The position numbers and the translations under genes are program-made. A model generated the notes under the pieces. It was given only the letters and a program-made list of their open reading frames with translations. It had not been told where the DNA came from and searched no databases. Shown here in pieces: positions 12,745-23,949 of a stretch of 64,000 nt of DNA (the first letter of the stretch is position 1; each line of letters opens with the position of its first letter). Source of the stretch: Pyropia haitanensis (taxonomy: Eukaryota > Rhodophyta > Bangiophyceae > Bangiales > Bangiaceae); assembly GCA_008729055.1 (NCBI GenBank), contig SDUX01000005.1, forward strand, positions 3,557,062 to 3,621,061, in the 5' to 3' direction.

Positions 12745-15234
12745 ATGGATCCGCTGGACGATGGCCGCACGGACGAGAACAGGTCTGTCTGTTTTTTCTT
12801 GTGCCGGTGAGCCGCCCGCGGCGGACGCGATGAAGCAGCATGAGGCGCTCGGAGCTTTTCCATTCTGTTTCGAAGGCTGTGATCCCCGCGGGCTGCTCCA
12901 CCGGTCAGGTTGGGGCTCCCTTTCTTTCGGGGCGACCTCGGTGCGCAACAGCGGCCGACTAAGACCTGACGTGAGGTGACGTCCGTTGCCATTCTCTTTT
13001 TTTTTTCCTCCCCTCCGAGCAGTGCTTTGGATGTTTTAATCGATTGCGTAAAAGACATTGTGCACCCATCAACGGGCAAGCCTCTGGTTTTTGTATGCAA
13101 GCCGTGCGTCCACGCCTTCCTGTACCCTACAGGCGCTGTGAGGGAGTACCTCAGCTTCCTGAGCAGCCATCCGGATGAGCTGCGGGCGCACGAGACGGCA
13201 GCTACCCTCAGGCAGAGCAGCAACCGGAGGCATATCTCTGTGCACCCCACCGGCGTGGTGCTGGAGACTTGCTCCATATGCGAGTACCAGGGGCGAGCCC
13301 CGTCCAAGAAGTATCGGATGGCCGGACATACTCCGTGCCTGTCCGCGCGCCACAAGGGCGGGCGCCTTGCTGATGCACGGTACACGCCAACGCCCTCTCT
13401 CTTCCATCTATTGTGGCCTCCTGAGGTGGCCGACGTGGAGAGCGACGCGTCACCCGGCAAGCGGCGCAAGATTTGTGGGGGCTGCCGGTCTTCTAGCCAG
13501 CGCCAAATAAGACTTAAGCGCTTACGGGCTGCCGACAGTGCGGCGGTGGTGGACCATGGCTCTCCCACCACTACTGCCGGAGGGCCAGCAGTGGCGGGCT
13601 TGGACATGCCAAGTGTGGCGGCGTCCAGCCAACAAGAACTCAGCATCCTCCCCCTACCCGAGCATCCACCCCCATTGGCCGAGGGGCCCGGGGCGGTGCC
13701 TCCCACCTCAAGCCGCCATGCCAATGGCGAGGGGCGCTCTACGGACGCCGCGATTCGTGGTGGGCCAGCCATGAGCGTGCCGCCGGTGGCGCCGCGACGC
13801 GACACCTCCCGCGTATGGCTGTCGACTGCCGGGCTTGCTGTGCTGCTGGACGCCCGCGATTGGCCCACAGAGCATCTGCTCATGGACCTGTTGGAGCGCT
13901 ACGAGTCTTTTGGGGACGCGGAGCGGTGCCACTTTGAGACGTCGATGACCAAGTACCTACGTGAGACAAGGCCCAGCGAAGTCAGCTTTGCGTTTAAGAA
14001 CGGCGTAAACCGGCGCTACGCCCTGGCCCCACCACCGGTCACACGTCCCGTGGGACCACGCCAGTTGCGCAGACGATTGCAGCGCGTGCGGGAACTTGGC
14101 GGCGCCCACGGGGCAGACACGTCGCCGCACCTGTCGTTGTTGGTGGCCATCCTACGCGCAGCGCACAGGGAGAAAGAATTTGCTGTTGTCTCTGTTCAAG
14201 GACTCCCTTTACTGTCGCCGAAGGCGCAAGCACAATTTACTGTCAAGCACTATGTAAGTGCCATGATGATGTGTGCCCTCCGCCAGGCGTTGGGCGGCTC
14301 GAATGGCCCGATTGCCTCGCGCGAGGTGCTACGACAGGAGCGGGACGCCATGTCGGCGGAACCGTGGCGCCAAGTGTATGCAGACGATCGGGGCGCGCAC
14401 CTCATCAGCTTATGTGGCGCTCTGAAGGCTCTGTTTTCAGAGCTGGTGGAGAGCGGCCAGTTTGCGGACCGCCACGTCAGAGGGCCTGACGGGGCGCCCG
14501 TGCCGCACACCACCCCCTTCCAGCCTTCCAACGAGGATCACACTCTGCACACCGACACGACGGCTGACGTGCATATCTGCATCGGACTGGACAAGGGTGG
14601 GCGCGAAACGGCCACGTCGAAGCTGGTGGTGACGAAGCCCAATCAGCTGCGTCCTATGTCGCGGGCGAACTCCATCCTGCTATTGACTCTGCCCTGCGTG
14701 AAGGACACCAACGCCGAGCTTCATGCTATGATTGGACCCTGAATAACTGACCTCGACGAGTTATTGGAGAATGGCATCCAGGTGGCTGGTGCGCGCCGGT
14801 CTGTCCGTATGTTTCCAAACGGGAACTTGGCATTTTTATTGGCATATACGGGCCATCATGGCGCGTCGGAGCGGCAGCCATGCGTGTGGTGCACCGCCGT
14901 TTCAAGGCCAAGCGTGGTCAATGAGTCCGAGCAGCAGACCCTGAGCTTCTTCCGTGCCCGAGCCGCCAAGCCCTGCCCCTACACGCGGCAAGACCACGTC
15001 CACCTCGGCACCGCCACGCCCAAACCATGCACCGGCCTCATGCGGCTGCGCCCCCTCCACAGCGGCCAGTGGTTTGTGGGCTGCACCGCGTACGACAACG
15101 AGCGCGGCCACCGCTTTGTGCTCGTCCCGCCCTCGGTGAACCTGGAAATGCTGAACAGCTGTATTGAGGACCCAGACTTGACCGACACCACCGCCAACCC
15201 GCCCGCATCGTGGATGTACATAGAGTCGCGCTGA
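12745..15234 (+). pseudogene. DKGG-family DDE-like transposase, copy 2 (one in-frame TGA, replaced C-terminus)
   Basis: Homologue of the gene at 2014-4957. Exon 1 is 12745-12782 (start MDPLDDGRTDEN), the intron is 12783-13022 (GTCTGT...GAGCAG with a T-rich tract), and exon 2 runs from 13023. The intron position and phase match copy 1. An N-terminal Cys-rich stretch contains VFVCKPC and ETCSIC. The core matches copy 1: ICIGLDKGG near 14580-14600, NSILLLTLPC, then GNLAFLLAYTGHHGASERQ followed by PCVWC near 14820-14895. A TGA at 14740-14742 interrupts the frame; the frame continues to 15234. After about 14900 copy 1 similarity is lost, and the tail instead has PCPYT...PCTGLMRLR...GQWFVGCTAY, which resembles a small zinc ribbon (GRF or topoisomerase C4 type). 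The C-terminal acidic-residue region of copy 1 is absent. Confidence 0.7.
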
Positions 15235-15587
15235 AGCCAATTCGTTAATGCAAGCTCCGTCTCCGGCTCTGGCGCAGTCCGCGACTCTGGGACAATCGAT
15301 ATGCCTTGATCGCATTATGGACAGGGGTCTGGGAAGATCCGCGCTTGGAGCCGGGAACGCAACGAAGAATTCCATTTCGAAAGGGTCTAAGTGCTGGAGA
15401 GTCCGCACCTCTCTCCAAGGCGCGTGATTTTATCAGACCGCGCGCGCGCCCCAGCTGGCTGGTCGGGTGCAGTCTCTGCAACCGCGATCTGCCACGCGTC
15501 CGCTTTCCCGCAGCCCTTGCCCTCCCCCCCAGGCACCGGCCCGTCGCACCCTGCACTGTTGGCCTGGTGCGGTGCCTGTCGGACACA
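15235..15587. other. Spacer between DKGG copy 2 and the Harbinger-like gene pair
   Basis: No supported gene. It contains a C/T-rich stretch before the ATG at 15588, probably the 5' leader of the Myb/SANT-like gene. Confidence 0.6.
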
Positions 15588-16775
15588 ATGGCGTCGTCCT
15601 TCGGTGGTCCTGACCATACTATCCGCACACCTCTCAGCACCCCTGATACTCGCCGTGCCGGTGGTCCCCCCCCTTCCCCACTTGGCCCACCTGTTCCTCC
15701 GCCCACTCTGAGCGCATCCGCTCAAGCCCCTGCAGGTCAACGTGCTGATGGGCGCCACGCTCCTGTTGGTCAAGGGAAGCGCCGGCGGGAAAAGGTCGAT
15801 GCAGACGACGATGGCGCTCCGACGGGGAGCAAAAAGGTCAAGTGAACGGAGGACTCGACGCGTACCTTGTTGGACATGTTGAACACGTCATCCGAGCTGT
15901 GCCAGGCCCTCAAGAGCGCCAACAAGCACAAGAAACTGGGCCAAGTTTACGATCGCTTCGCTGCGAGGCTCAACGATGCGCAGACTGCCGTTCCCTTCAC
16001 TGGGCGAAACGTGGCGGCGAAAGCAAAGAGCCTGTGCAGTTTGTGGAGATCAGTGGACACCGAGGTGGCCAAGCCACGCAGCAAGGAGACGGCTACACGG
16101 GACGTCAATAACAAGAAAGGTACGTTATGCACTCGTTCTGCGGATACTGTATGACGAGCATCTTTTATTGCACCCGTCGTTCACACCAAAGACAGAGAGG
16201 ATCTGGCCCACACGGCGCGCTTCTGTTCGCCCTTCCAACGTTTTCTGTTTTCTTCGATTGTGTATGTGGCAGGCGAGTTTTTGGACTACGAGACCGGGCG
16301 CTCCATTTGGGGAACAACTGCTGAGGTCGAGCGCCAAACTGTGCTGGAGTCGTCCTACTCCCCTCCTGGCACTCGGCCGCCCCCGCGCGTGGCAGACCCA
16401 GCTACCCCTCGTGAGGAGGACCCGGCGCTTCGACGCACGGTCGGCTCATCGCTTCGGCGCACGGAGAGCGCCGATTCGCAGCGCCCGCCAGTGCTTTCGG
16501 TAGCTGGCGACGATGACGAGACCAAGCGGGGCAGTGCGGCCGAGACTGAGGTCCGTCGACGGCCGTCGGCGTCGGCCTGCCCAGCCGACGCCAGTACGGC
16601 GAACTCGGTGGGCAGTGGTGTAGCATCCGGCGACCCCCCGGACGGTCCCGGCTGCCCTGAGGCAAACGGGCGCAGGACACACCCGTACGGGAGGGTGGCG
16701 GGCGCGGGCTGCCGGTCGCAGGACGAAACGGGTCCGAGGCGGAGGGCCGGATCCGGTCTCGCGCCCGTCCCGTGA
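15588..16775 (+). pseudogene. Myb/SANT-like DNA-binding protein of a PIF/Harbinger element (one in-frame TGA)
   Basis: PIF/Harbinger elements usually carry a second gene encoding a Myb/SANT-like protein that helps the transposase enter the nucleus and bind DNA. Exon 1 is 15588-16119, the intron 16120-16272 (GTACGT...GGCAG) and exon 2 16273-16775; the phase agrees across the splice (GGC). The N-terminus is a Pro/Ser-rich linker ending in a basic KRRREK patch. The helical domain follows: TEDSTRTLLDMLNTSSE..., GRNVAAKAKSLCSLWRSVD. A TGA at 15843-15845 falls at KKVK*TED, exactly where this fold normally has its first conserved Trp, so TGG to TGA is the likely change. Exon 2 encodes a low-complexity tail. 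It is convergent with the transposase at 18817-20229, as in some Harbinger elements. Confidence 0.6.
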
Positions 16776-16847
16776 TCGAATCATGAGGGATTGCTTCTTT
16801 GTATTTGTGAGGGATATCTTGAAGGGAAATTATTAAAAATAGCTGTA

Positions 16848-16908
16848 GGGGAGATATTGGGGGAGATCGACGAGGTTAGACTCGGTCTCCCCCCCCCCAA
16901 TATCTCCC
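16848..16908. repeat. Inverted repeat (hairpin) in AT-richer spacer
   Basis: Left arm GGGAGATATTGGGGGAGA (from 16848) and right arm TCTCCC...CAATATCTCCC (to 16908) are reverse complements apart from the length of the C run. About 19 bases separate them. It lies between two coding segments of the Harbinger-like region. It could be a transcript-end hairpin, part of an intron, or the relic of a small inverted-repeat transposon. Confidence 0.6.
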
Positions 16909-17252
16909 GAGGGGTTCGATAGGGGGGCTACCGGGCCAAAGGCCGGTACGCCCTCCTCTTGCTTTTAGATGGGACAGCAGGGCGCCCGTGGCCCGCTTCC
17001 CCGGAAAAAACAACTGCGCGTTTGCGACCCTCTTCCCCGTGTGCACGATCGTGCATCTCTGGCGACCCTACCGCCAGGCGCGTGAGGCAACAGGTAACGC
17101 CCAACTCGTAGTTCCCTATTCCCACTTGCCTCCCCCTTTCCCCGAAAGGTATTTCTGGTCCTGGTTGAGATCGATTGTATACCACAAGTGGGTCACCCTC
17201 GAGCACGCCCTCATCCTCACCCCCTCCTGCCCCTTCCCCTCCCTCTTTCCAG

Positions 17253-17927
17253 CAAGGTGCTGGCGCTGAGCGTGCGAGTCGAATCGCACCAGCTCCCGCG
17301 GCAAGTGCTGGAGAAGGGACTCCCTCTGCATCTGCCGAGGCGGCGTCCAGGGTCGTTCCTCGGGGTGCTCTGAAGCGTAAGCAGCCGAGCAGCGCAAAGA
17401 TGGTCGCTGTTCTGGAGCGCATGGCACACTCTATCGAGGACCAGAGGAACGACCGCGCGGCACGTGAGTAGCTTGCCAAACATCAGGCGACGTGGAGCAG
17501 AGATTACCAGGCCAGTCGCTTAGCGCTAGCGAAGCGCATGGTGGCTATTCGGGAGCGTGAGGTCAAGATAGAGGCGGAATGCAAGGCGGCCGAGCTGGAG
17601 CGGCAGAGGACGGAGAGTATGACCACTCAGACTGTACGCATTGCTCAAGCGGGCGTCTCTGTGGCACAGGTGATGCAGATGCGCTGTGAATTTGAGGCGC
17701 TCTCTGGGGGTGGCGGTCTTTCTGCAGGCCCAGATATGGCGTCCAGTGGCACAATGGCAAGGCGCGGCAGCGTGGCAGGCGCGGACGCCAGTGCACACGG
17801 GGAGAGCACGGTGAGCGGGGAGAGTCGGCCAGGTCGGGGGGTATCGGGGGGCAGGGGGCCGGCGGAGCGTGGGGGCACAGCCAGCGGGCGGGCGGGTGCG
17901 TCGGGGGGATCAGGAGATGAGGCCTGA
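17253..17927 (+). pseudogene. Coiled-coil protein segment, possible last exon of the Myb/SANT-like gene (one in-frame TAG)
   Basis: The segment opens right after a strong acceptor (pyrimidine tract then CCAG at 17249-17252), in frame. It encodes Ala-rich linker, then a basic KRKQPSSAKMVAVLERMAHS stretch and a long charged helix (ASRLALAKRMVAIREREVKI..., ECKAAELERQRTESM) typical of coiled coils at the C-terminus of Myb/SANT-like Harbinger proteins. A TAG at 17469-17471 splits the helix; the frame continues to the stop at 17925-17927. It may be a third exon joined to 16273-16775 by an unseen splice, or a separate gene. Confidence 0.5.
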
Positions 17928-18816
17928 TTGAAGGGGGGGCGGTGGACGGCGGTTGCCAGTACGAGCGGCTCGGAATGAGTGTGCGCACGTGTTCAAATAT
18001 CATTGAACAGGCTGAACTGCATTGTCGACGCAATTGGAATTTTTCAAACAATACTTCATTTGACGGAATTTGAAAGCCCTGCCTGCCGGTGCCGCAGCGG
18101 ATGGCGCCGTTTGTTGCTTTGAGGCCGGCCGTCGGGCAAAGAAGAGCGCGTGACGGCGAGAGCCATTCCAGAGATGGGACCTTGTCCCTGTCACCACCCC
18201 GCGGCCACCTCCCAGCTGCCAAGCACTAGGAACGCTCATTCCAATCCCCACGCCACCGTTCCCCCAGGAACTGATGTTGCGCCGCTTGTCCCTGACAGCA
18301 CACCCTTCTCCTCCCGAACTGGCGTGGTAGTGTTTTCAAACTCTCGGCTGCTGGTTTTCAAAGAGCTCAGCACGTACAGCAGCCAACATCCCTCGTCCTC
18401 CCGGGCATTTTCAGTGTTCTCTTTGCGCAGAGCATCTTTTTGGCGTAGGCTTTGGGGAAAGACGAAGCCTGAGGTCCTTCTCAAGGCAGCTGTCCTCGCC
18501 CTCCAGCTGGCCAGGAATGAGGGGCGTAACTGTCCGCAAAGGTAGCGCGGCGCGCCTCTAGCCCGTCACCGTCGTCGCCCCCCAACGACGTATGCACCTT
18601 AAGCCGCGAACGGACGCGATGGCTGCGGAAGACGGTGTCCGTCGGCTCGTCTTCCAACTCAGTGATGGCTGACCCGCGCCGCTTTTGTCATGGCACAAGA
18701 TACTCTCTCGAGGGACCTGCCTGTCGATACGAAAGCTCATCCTGTCCCGGTGCGACTCTAGATGTAGGCGAACGACGTCGATGTTACGTCGGAGGTGCGG
18801 AGCTTTATATTTTTGA
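17928..18816. other. Spacer between convergent Harbinger-like genes
   Basis: Moderate GC content with no domain in any frame. Short open frames on both strands (for example 18236-18484 minus) look incidental. This is expected to hold the 3' ends of both convergent transcripts. Confidence 0.5.
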
Positions 18817-20229
18817 CTATGAGGACCAGTACTCTTCCCACAGAGCTTGCGCCAATTCGTCACGCATTTGCACCGCCAGATCATAAATCTCGCTGCCCAT
18901 TCCGTCTGCCGCGGCGGCGTCCTCGCCGTCTTCTTTGGCTTCTACATCGTCATCCCACGGCTAGCCCTGGTCTAGCAAGAAGTTGTGCAGCCAAACGCAC
19001 GCCTCTGCAACAACGGGCGTGAACTCGGTCTCCGCGAAGATGCCACTGTGGAGCACCCTCCAGCGTCCCTTAAAAAGACCGAAAGCGTTCTCTACAACAG
19101 TACGTGGGGAGCACACAAAATAGTTGAACATCTTCCTCACGATGGACGTCAGGTGCTCCTCAGTGTACGGCTTCAGCAGCCAAGTCTCTAGCGCAAACTC
19201 CCCGTCAGCCAGTAGCGTACACCCGGGGTGTAGCTTTGGGCGGCTGGTTACCTGGTCCTCATACCATCGAATTTCCCGAAACCCTCGGCTGTCGCTCATA
19301 GAGCCCCTAAGATCACCACGCGTCCAGACAAAGCGCTTCTCAGAGTCCACTATGGAAAGCAGGTTTATGCCATAAAAGCACTTACGCGTGTTGAAGGCGG
19401 CCTTGTGCTTGGTGGGCGGCGTGCTGATGCGAATCAGACAGTCGTCGATCACACCAGCCACCTTTTGTATACGACAGTCCAGATTGTCAATGAACCCCTG
19501 TGCCACAGCGGCTTGCTCTGCCTCTGTTTGGGGGAAAGAGGGTGCGGGCAAAGCATGCAAAATGGCAGAGATAGTCTCCCGGAGGATGAAAGAGAATGTG
19601 GACTCCGCCATGTCTGCTGCCTCACAAGTAACAAACTGGCTGCCCCCATGACCATGCCAAAAGAGAACAACCATCAGTCTAATCGCGGGCTCAATGGTCG
19701 GCCGGCGGCGCACAAACCCGTCTCCCGTTGAGCGCAGGTACGGGCGCACCCTCGTCAGGAGAGCGTCAAAGAATGCAGGGAACATATGCGTCCTCTTGAA
19801 GAAGTACGCATCAGAGCGGCGCACTTTGGCTTCCCATGCCCGCCCATTGTCTCGGACATACATCTCCCCCCTGTCTCCTCCAGAGAACAGAGCAGCCGCG
19901 GCAAAAGCGTGCAAAAAAAGCGCGTCCTCATCAGCATCGTCGTCCACTACCGATCGACAGCCCCGAACCAAGTCGGTGCGACAACCCTGCTCCCGCAACA
20001 GGCGCCCAATATCCTCCCCAAAGAATGCGCTCACATCATTTGCCTCGTCCCCCAAAAGATCCCTCCTAGCGCCGTTGCCCAAAAAAAAGAAGTCCATGCC
20101 ATCGTCGAGCAAGGCCGCGGATTCTTCCTCATGGCGCCGACCCCGTCCGCGTCCGGCCGTAATCGCCTCAAAGTGAGGGACGACTGGTCGCTCACAGGGG
20201 AAGTGGGCGTCAATCAGGGAAAAGACCAT
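18817..20229 (-). pseudogene. PIF/Harbinger transposase (DDE_Tnp_4 / HARBI1-like), one in-frame TAG
   Basis: DDE-superfamily transposase with the fold of HARBI1. The start is set at the ATG at 20227-20229 (MVFSLIDAHF); an upstream ATG at 20305-20307 would read into the tandem repeats. Markers in order: DNGRAWEAKVRRSDAYFFKR, LFWHGHGGSQFVTCE, AGVIDDCLIRIS (first Asp codon 19444-19446), AAFNTRKCFYGINLLSIVD, LLADGEFALETWLLKPY (second Asp) and VVENAFGLFKGRWRVL (Glu). All three catalytic positions are present. TAG at 18961-18963 stops the frame after LLDQG. The following 47 residues continue in frame and end EIYDLAVQMRDELAQALWEE, matching the C-terminus of the intact copy at 26629-27870, so this is a true nonsense mutation and not the natural end. 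Confidence 0.9.
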
Positions 20230-20299
20230 CGACCAGAGATGACATCCACCGCAGTGGCCGACAGAACGTGCACTTTCGGCACCGCCGAGGAGAGAAAGG

Positions 20300-20640
20300 A
20301 CAGCCAATGGCGAGGCACCACCGGGCGGCGGCGGCCACCACCACCGCGGCCAGCAATAAAAGTACCTTGGGGGGCGCCACCGCGGAGAGGGAGGACAGCG
20401 AAAGGGGGGGGGACCACCAGATGGCGGCGGCCACCACCACCGCGGCCAGCAACACGAGCACCTTGGGGGGCGCCGCCGCGGAGAGGGAGTTCAGCGAAAG
20501 GGGGGGGCACGAGCAGGTGGCGGCGGCCACCACCACCGAGGCCGGCCACACGAGCACCTTGGGGGGCACCGCGGCATTGGGGGTGGAGTGCCCAAAGGGA
20601 GAGCCCAGCACGCGACGGCCGCCACGACCACCTCACAGAC
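20300..20640. repeat. Tandem repeat, about 96 bp x 3
   Basis: Three degenerate copies start near 20327, 20423 and 20519, each with GGCGGCGGCCACCACCACC, then CCTTGGGGGGCGCC about 40 bases later, then GAGAGGGAG. The array abuts the 5' side of the Harbinger transposase gene and may be a subterminal repeat of that element or its promoter region. Confidence 0.7.
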
Positions 20641-21316
20641 AGCACGCGTGACTTGGGGGGGGTGACACCAGGTGGAGTAAAGATCCTCGGTGTGAAACGG
20701 GAACACGGATGGGAGCACAAGGCACGAGACAGCAAGTCTGTGCTAGCCAGTGGTGGGGGGGTCACCAGCTGGAGAGAGAGAGGGGGCGCAGGGGAAGTGT
20801 AAAGAAGAGGGACACCAGCACTGCCAGGGGTCAACGAAAAAAAATTGTCCGAGCACACGGGTGGTCCAGCAGGTGGCGTGCTATGACCACTCATAGTGCC
20901 TCCTCACTTGAGTCGCCCGCCACCTCGCAGCTTCGGCGCGTGGCGGGGGGGGGGGGGGGTAGGGTGGGGGGGGGGAAGCAGCATTTGCAACGGGTCGCAA
21001 TCTGGTGGCCGGCGGTAGATAAGATTGCGTGTGCAGTGGCAGTCGACGGCGAACGCTTGGCTAATGTCTTCCCGAGTACAGCGATTGTGCATTTACACCG
21101 ATCGTATCGATCCTACGCGAGTACTTCGGCCACATGCGCGCTCTGATCCGCGTAGCAAAACCTACTCCTCCATGTGGTTCGATCCGCGGATCTGGCGACC
21201 TCCTCCCCCCCCCTTACATGACGCGTTTCTATATGATAACGGAAATCCGCAGACTGATGCGGGCTGCGGACTCGCATTAACGAGTTGCCCTCTGGGCCCG
21301 CCACCACACCTGCCCG
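20641..21316. other. Spacer upstream of MULE-like ORF
   Basis: No gene recognised. It has a G-rich run near 20943-20980 and the perfect palindrome GATCCGCGGATC at 21181-21192. A related string, GGATCCGCGGATTC, occurs at 25552-25565. Confidence 0.5.
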
Positions 21317-22569
21317 TTGGAGCCAGAGCTGGGCACCCGCCTCGTCCCCGCGGGATCCAGACCGGACGGCTCCTGCCCGGTGCGCCTGACCATCTATACG
21401 TCTACTAAGCCCGCCCTGGCGCACTACGTTATACTGCTAATCACTGGCGAACACACGCATCCACGCCCCATACGAGCAATCCCGAGAGGCCACCTGGGGA
21501 GCCGGGTTTTTGAGCTGCTCAGGCAAGACCCAATGAGCACGCGCGCGCAACTAGCCAAGCGCATCCGGGACGACAAGGGCCTCCAGCCCAACTCGGCCGC
21601 AATCCGCCACGCCTGGGCCGACTACCGCCTGACCCGCAACCCGCTGAGGGAGGGCCAGGTGGGGGTGATGGCCCGCATGGCCGCCTCGGCGGGGGGCTCC
21701 CAGTACATCCGCAAAGTGGTCGTCGGCGCCCGCGCAGCCGACGACCACTCCTGTACTTACAGCTACGTGACCTTTGCTCTCGACGCAATGCTGGAGGTGG
21801 CCGCGATGCAGAGCTCTTTTTGTGCAGATTTGAGCCTTAAGGACTATTCACCAATCGCCGCCGCCACTGATGGGACCGGGCAGCAGTGGCACCTCTTTTC
21901 TATTACCACATGGTCCCGACGCCTCCACCGCACCGCGTCTGTGTTTAAAGGCGCCATCATGGGGGAGTCGGCCAACATGTACCAGGAGCTATTGGAGGAG
22001 TTCTTGCGCGAGTGCAGCCTGCGCGGACAACTGATGCCACCAGTGGGGACCGTCGTGACCAAACGAACGCTGAACAATGTGACCACCACGCCGCCACCTG
22101 CGAGGACGCAGCCCGCCACAACCATTGATCCGACGGACACGCCCGTGACAAGCGCTCGCTTGCCGCAAGGCGGGGGGGGAGACCGGCTGGGCACGCCCAA
22201 ACGGGCTAGACCCGCACCAACGCCGGGGCTCACCCCCCCGTCAGCGTTGCCGGCATCCCCCCCCGTCAGCAGCAGCGCAGCAGCACCGGTACGGGCGTGG
22301 CGCAGCGCTCTCACTCGCCCTCTGGCCCCACGGCGCCGCCCACCATCCCCAACACCAACATCTCAGGCCTGGTCGCCGCGCTGCACTGCCAAGTCGCGGT
22401 GGCGGAGCAGCAGCTGCGCGTGTCGATGCGACAGCAGAAGCTATGGAACGAGTTGCTGGCGGCGCGCGCGGGAGAGAAGGCGACCGGCACACGCATGTCC
22501 CAGTCCAACGCCCAGAGCAGCCTCGAGCCCAAGGCCCCTGGCAAGACCCAGGCACCGCCACAGACCTGA
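21317..22569 (+). pseudogene. MULE-like transposase remnant, frameshifted
   Basis: Resembles Mutator-like transposases. The zinc-binding-like end ALAHYVILLITGEHTHP is followed by a helical segment (FELLRQDPMSTRAQLAKRI). Then comes a DDE-like beginning: FCADLSLKDYSP...GQQWHLFSITTW and GESANMYQELLEEFLREC, which fits the first catalytic Asp and the Y..LL..L helix of MULE domains. The remaining catalytic Asp and Glu are not present. The frame then becomes Pro/Thr-rich linker, and coding appears to switch frame around the C8 run at about 22256-22263. In the new frame a helical tail (ISGLVAALHCQVAVAEQQLR, KLWNELLAARAGEK) ends at TGA 22567-22569, followed by a T-rich tract. MULE assignment is moderate, as the domain is partial. 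Confidence 0.5.
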
Positions 22570-23330
22570 TCGTGCTGTCTGTTTTTTTTTTTTTTTGCCT
22601 CTCTCTCTTTTTCCTTTGCTTTATTGTTCCTGTTTGCACCTGGGCTGTACTGCTTAGCTGTCTCGCTCTGTATTCGTGGGAACAAAGCTACCCGAGTGAC
22701 AAATTTTTTTTCAGCTTGAAAATGCTTTGCAATGCTCTAGACAACCTGCACACGCATGCTGCCATAACTCCCACACACGCCGCCAAGCCCCCACCGTTCA
22801 ACCCCGTATTCCCCTGCCCCCAGGAGGGTAGAGTGCACGCAGAAAGTAAAAACGATGGCACCAGAGGGACCCTTCTTTCTGTCCGTTTTTCCAGTACCCA
22901 CCAACCCGCACAGCACAACCATGAGGCACAGCGCTAATCCTCGGGAAAGCGGTATGGGCGAGCTGCTGACGCCCCCCTCGACCCGTAAGTGCAAAGGAGA
23001 CACGGGACCCTCACAGCGCACTGATTCAAGAAACCCCCACTCCACTACGCAGATCACAAACAGCACGGGACCCCCCGCCACACACACTTCCAGCAGGCCC
23101 CCACCCCACCAGGCTGCACGGGACCCCACGCCGCACACAGTTCCGACAGGGCCCCACTCCGCGAGGCTGGACACAGGCAGCACGAGACCCCCCACGACAC
23201 ACACTTCCAGCAGGACACCTCTCCACCGGCACTGCCGCCAAGGCAACACGCGACCACCTGCAGCACACACGTCCAGCAGGCCCCCCGTTTGCCCCACCCA
23301 CAGCTGCACAGACGGCTAAGACCCCTCCCC
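22570..23330. repeat. Degenerate repeats of about 57-62 bp
   Basis: Between about 22855 and 23320, units containing ACACTTCCAGCAGG (23085, 23205) and variants (GTTCCGACAGG, CGTCCAGCAGG) recur roughly every 60 bases. Both strands are open over much of it. No domain is visible. The T-rich block at 22583-22690 probably belongs to the 3' end of the MULE-like transcript. Confidence 0.5.
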
Positions 23331-23948
23331 ACTAACACCTGGATGCACAACACGGGGCCAGACCCCCCCACTCGTTCAAAGACAGCACCCCCCTCTCCTA
23401 TCAAACGCACGGACAGAACAGGAGATTGGACCTCGCCTCGGCGGGGACATTGCACACCGTCTTAGCCCGTCCATGCAGGCCACTCTCGCCATCTCACTAC
23501 CCCATCCTGCACACTGTTTCATGGTGCACACCTCCGGCCGGGACTCGTGAGCACCTCCTACCTTTTCTCAAATGGTCCTGCAGGGCCCCCCCGTGTCACC
23601 GCCGTCACCTCTCACAGCCTTCCACGCGAAAACGTCTTGTCGCGTCGGATGCTCACCGCCACGGATTGCATGATCCACCCACGTCTCACCGGACACGCGC
23701 GTCCCAGAAATATCTGCTCGCTCTCGTCGGAACACGAGAATTTGGAATGTCATTTCGCACAACACAACTACCATATACGACTCGTGCACTTAATCTAATG
23801 CCTCGTAATGTTACATCTGACGAGCTTTCCGTCGGTCATCTGGCCGAAACGTAACCTGCATATCCTTCACGAAAACTATCCTTATGGCAGGTCCCGCGCC
23901 AGCGGCAGAAAATGTGGAAATCGTGCTTGGGCCTGACAACACTGGCCA
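23331..23948. other. Spacer, no supported gene
   Basis: Mixed-composition sequence with short incidental open frames on both strands and nothing recognisable. Confidence 0.5.
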
Positions 23949-23949
23949 A

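Noticed and set aside
21170..21200. tRNA-like B-box GGTTCGATCC near 21177
   Set aside because: No matching A-box or acceptor stem can be placed at the right distance; the string is part of a palindrome.
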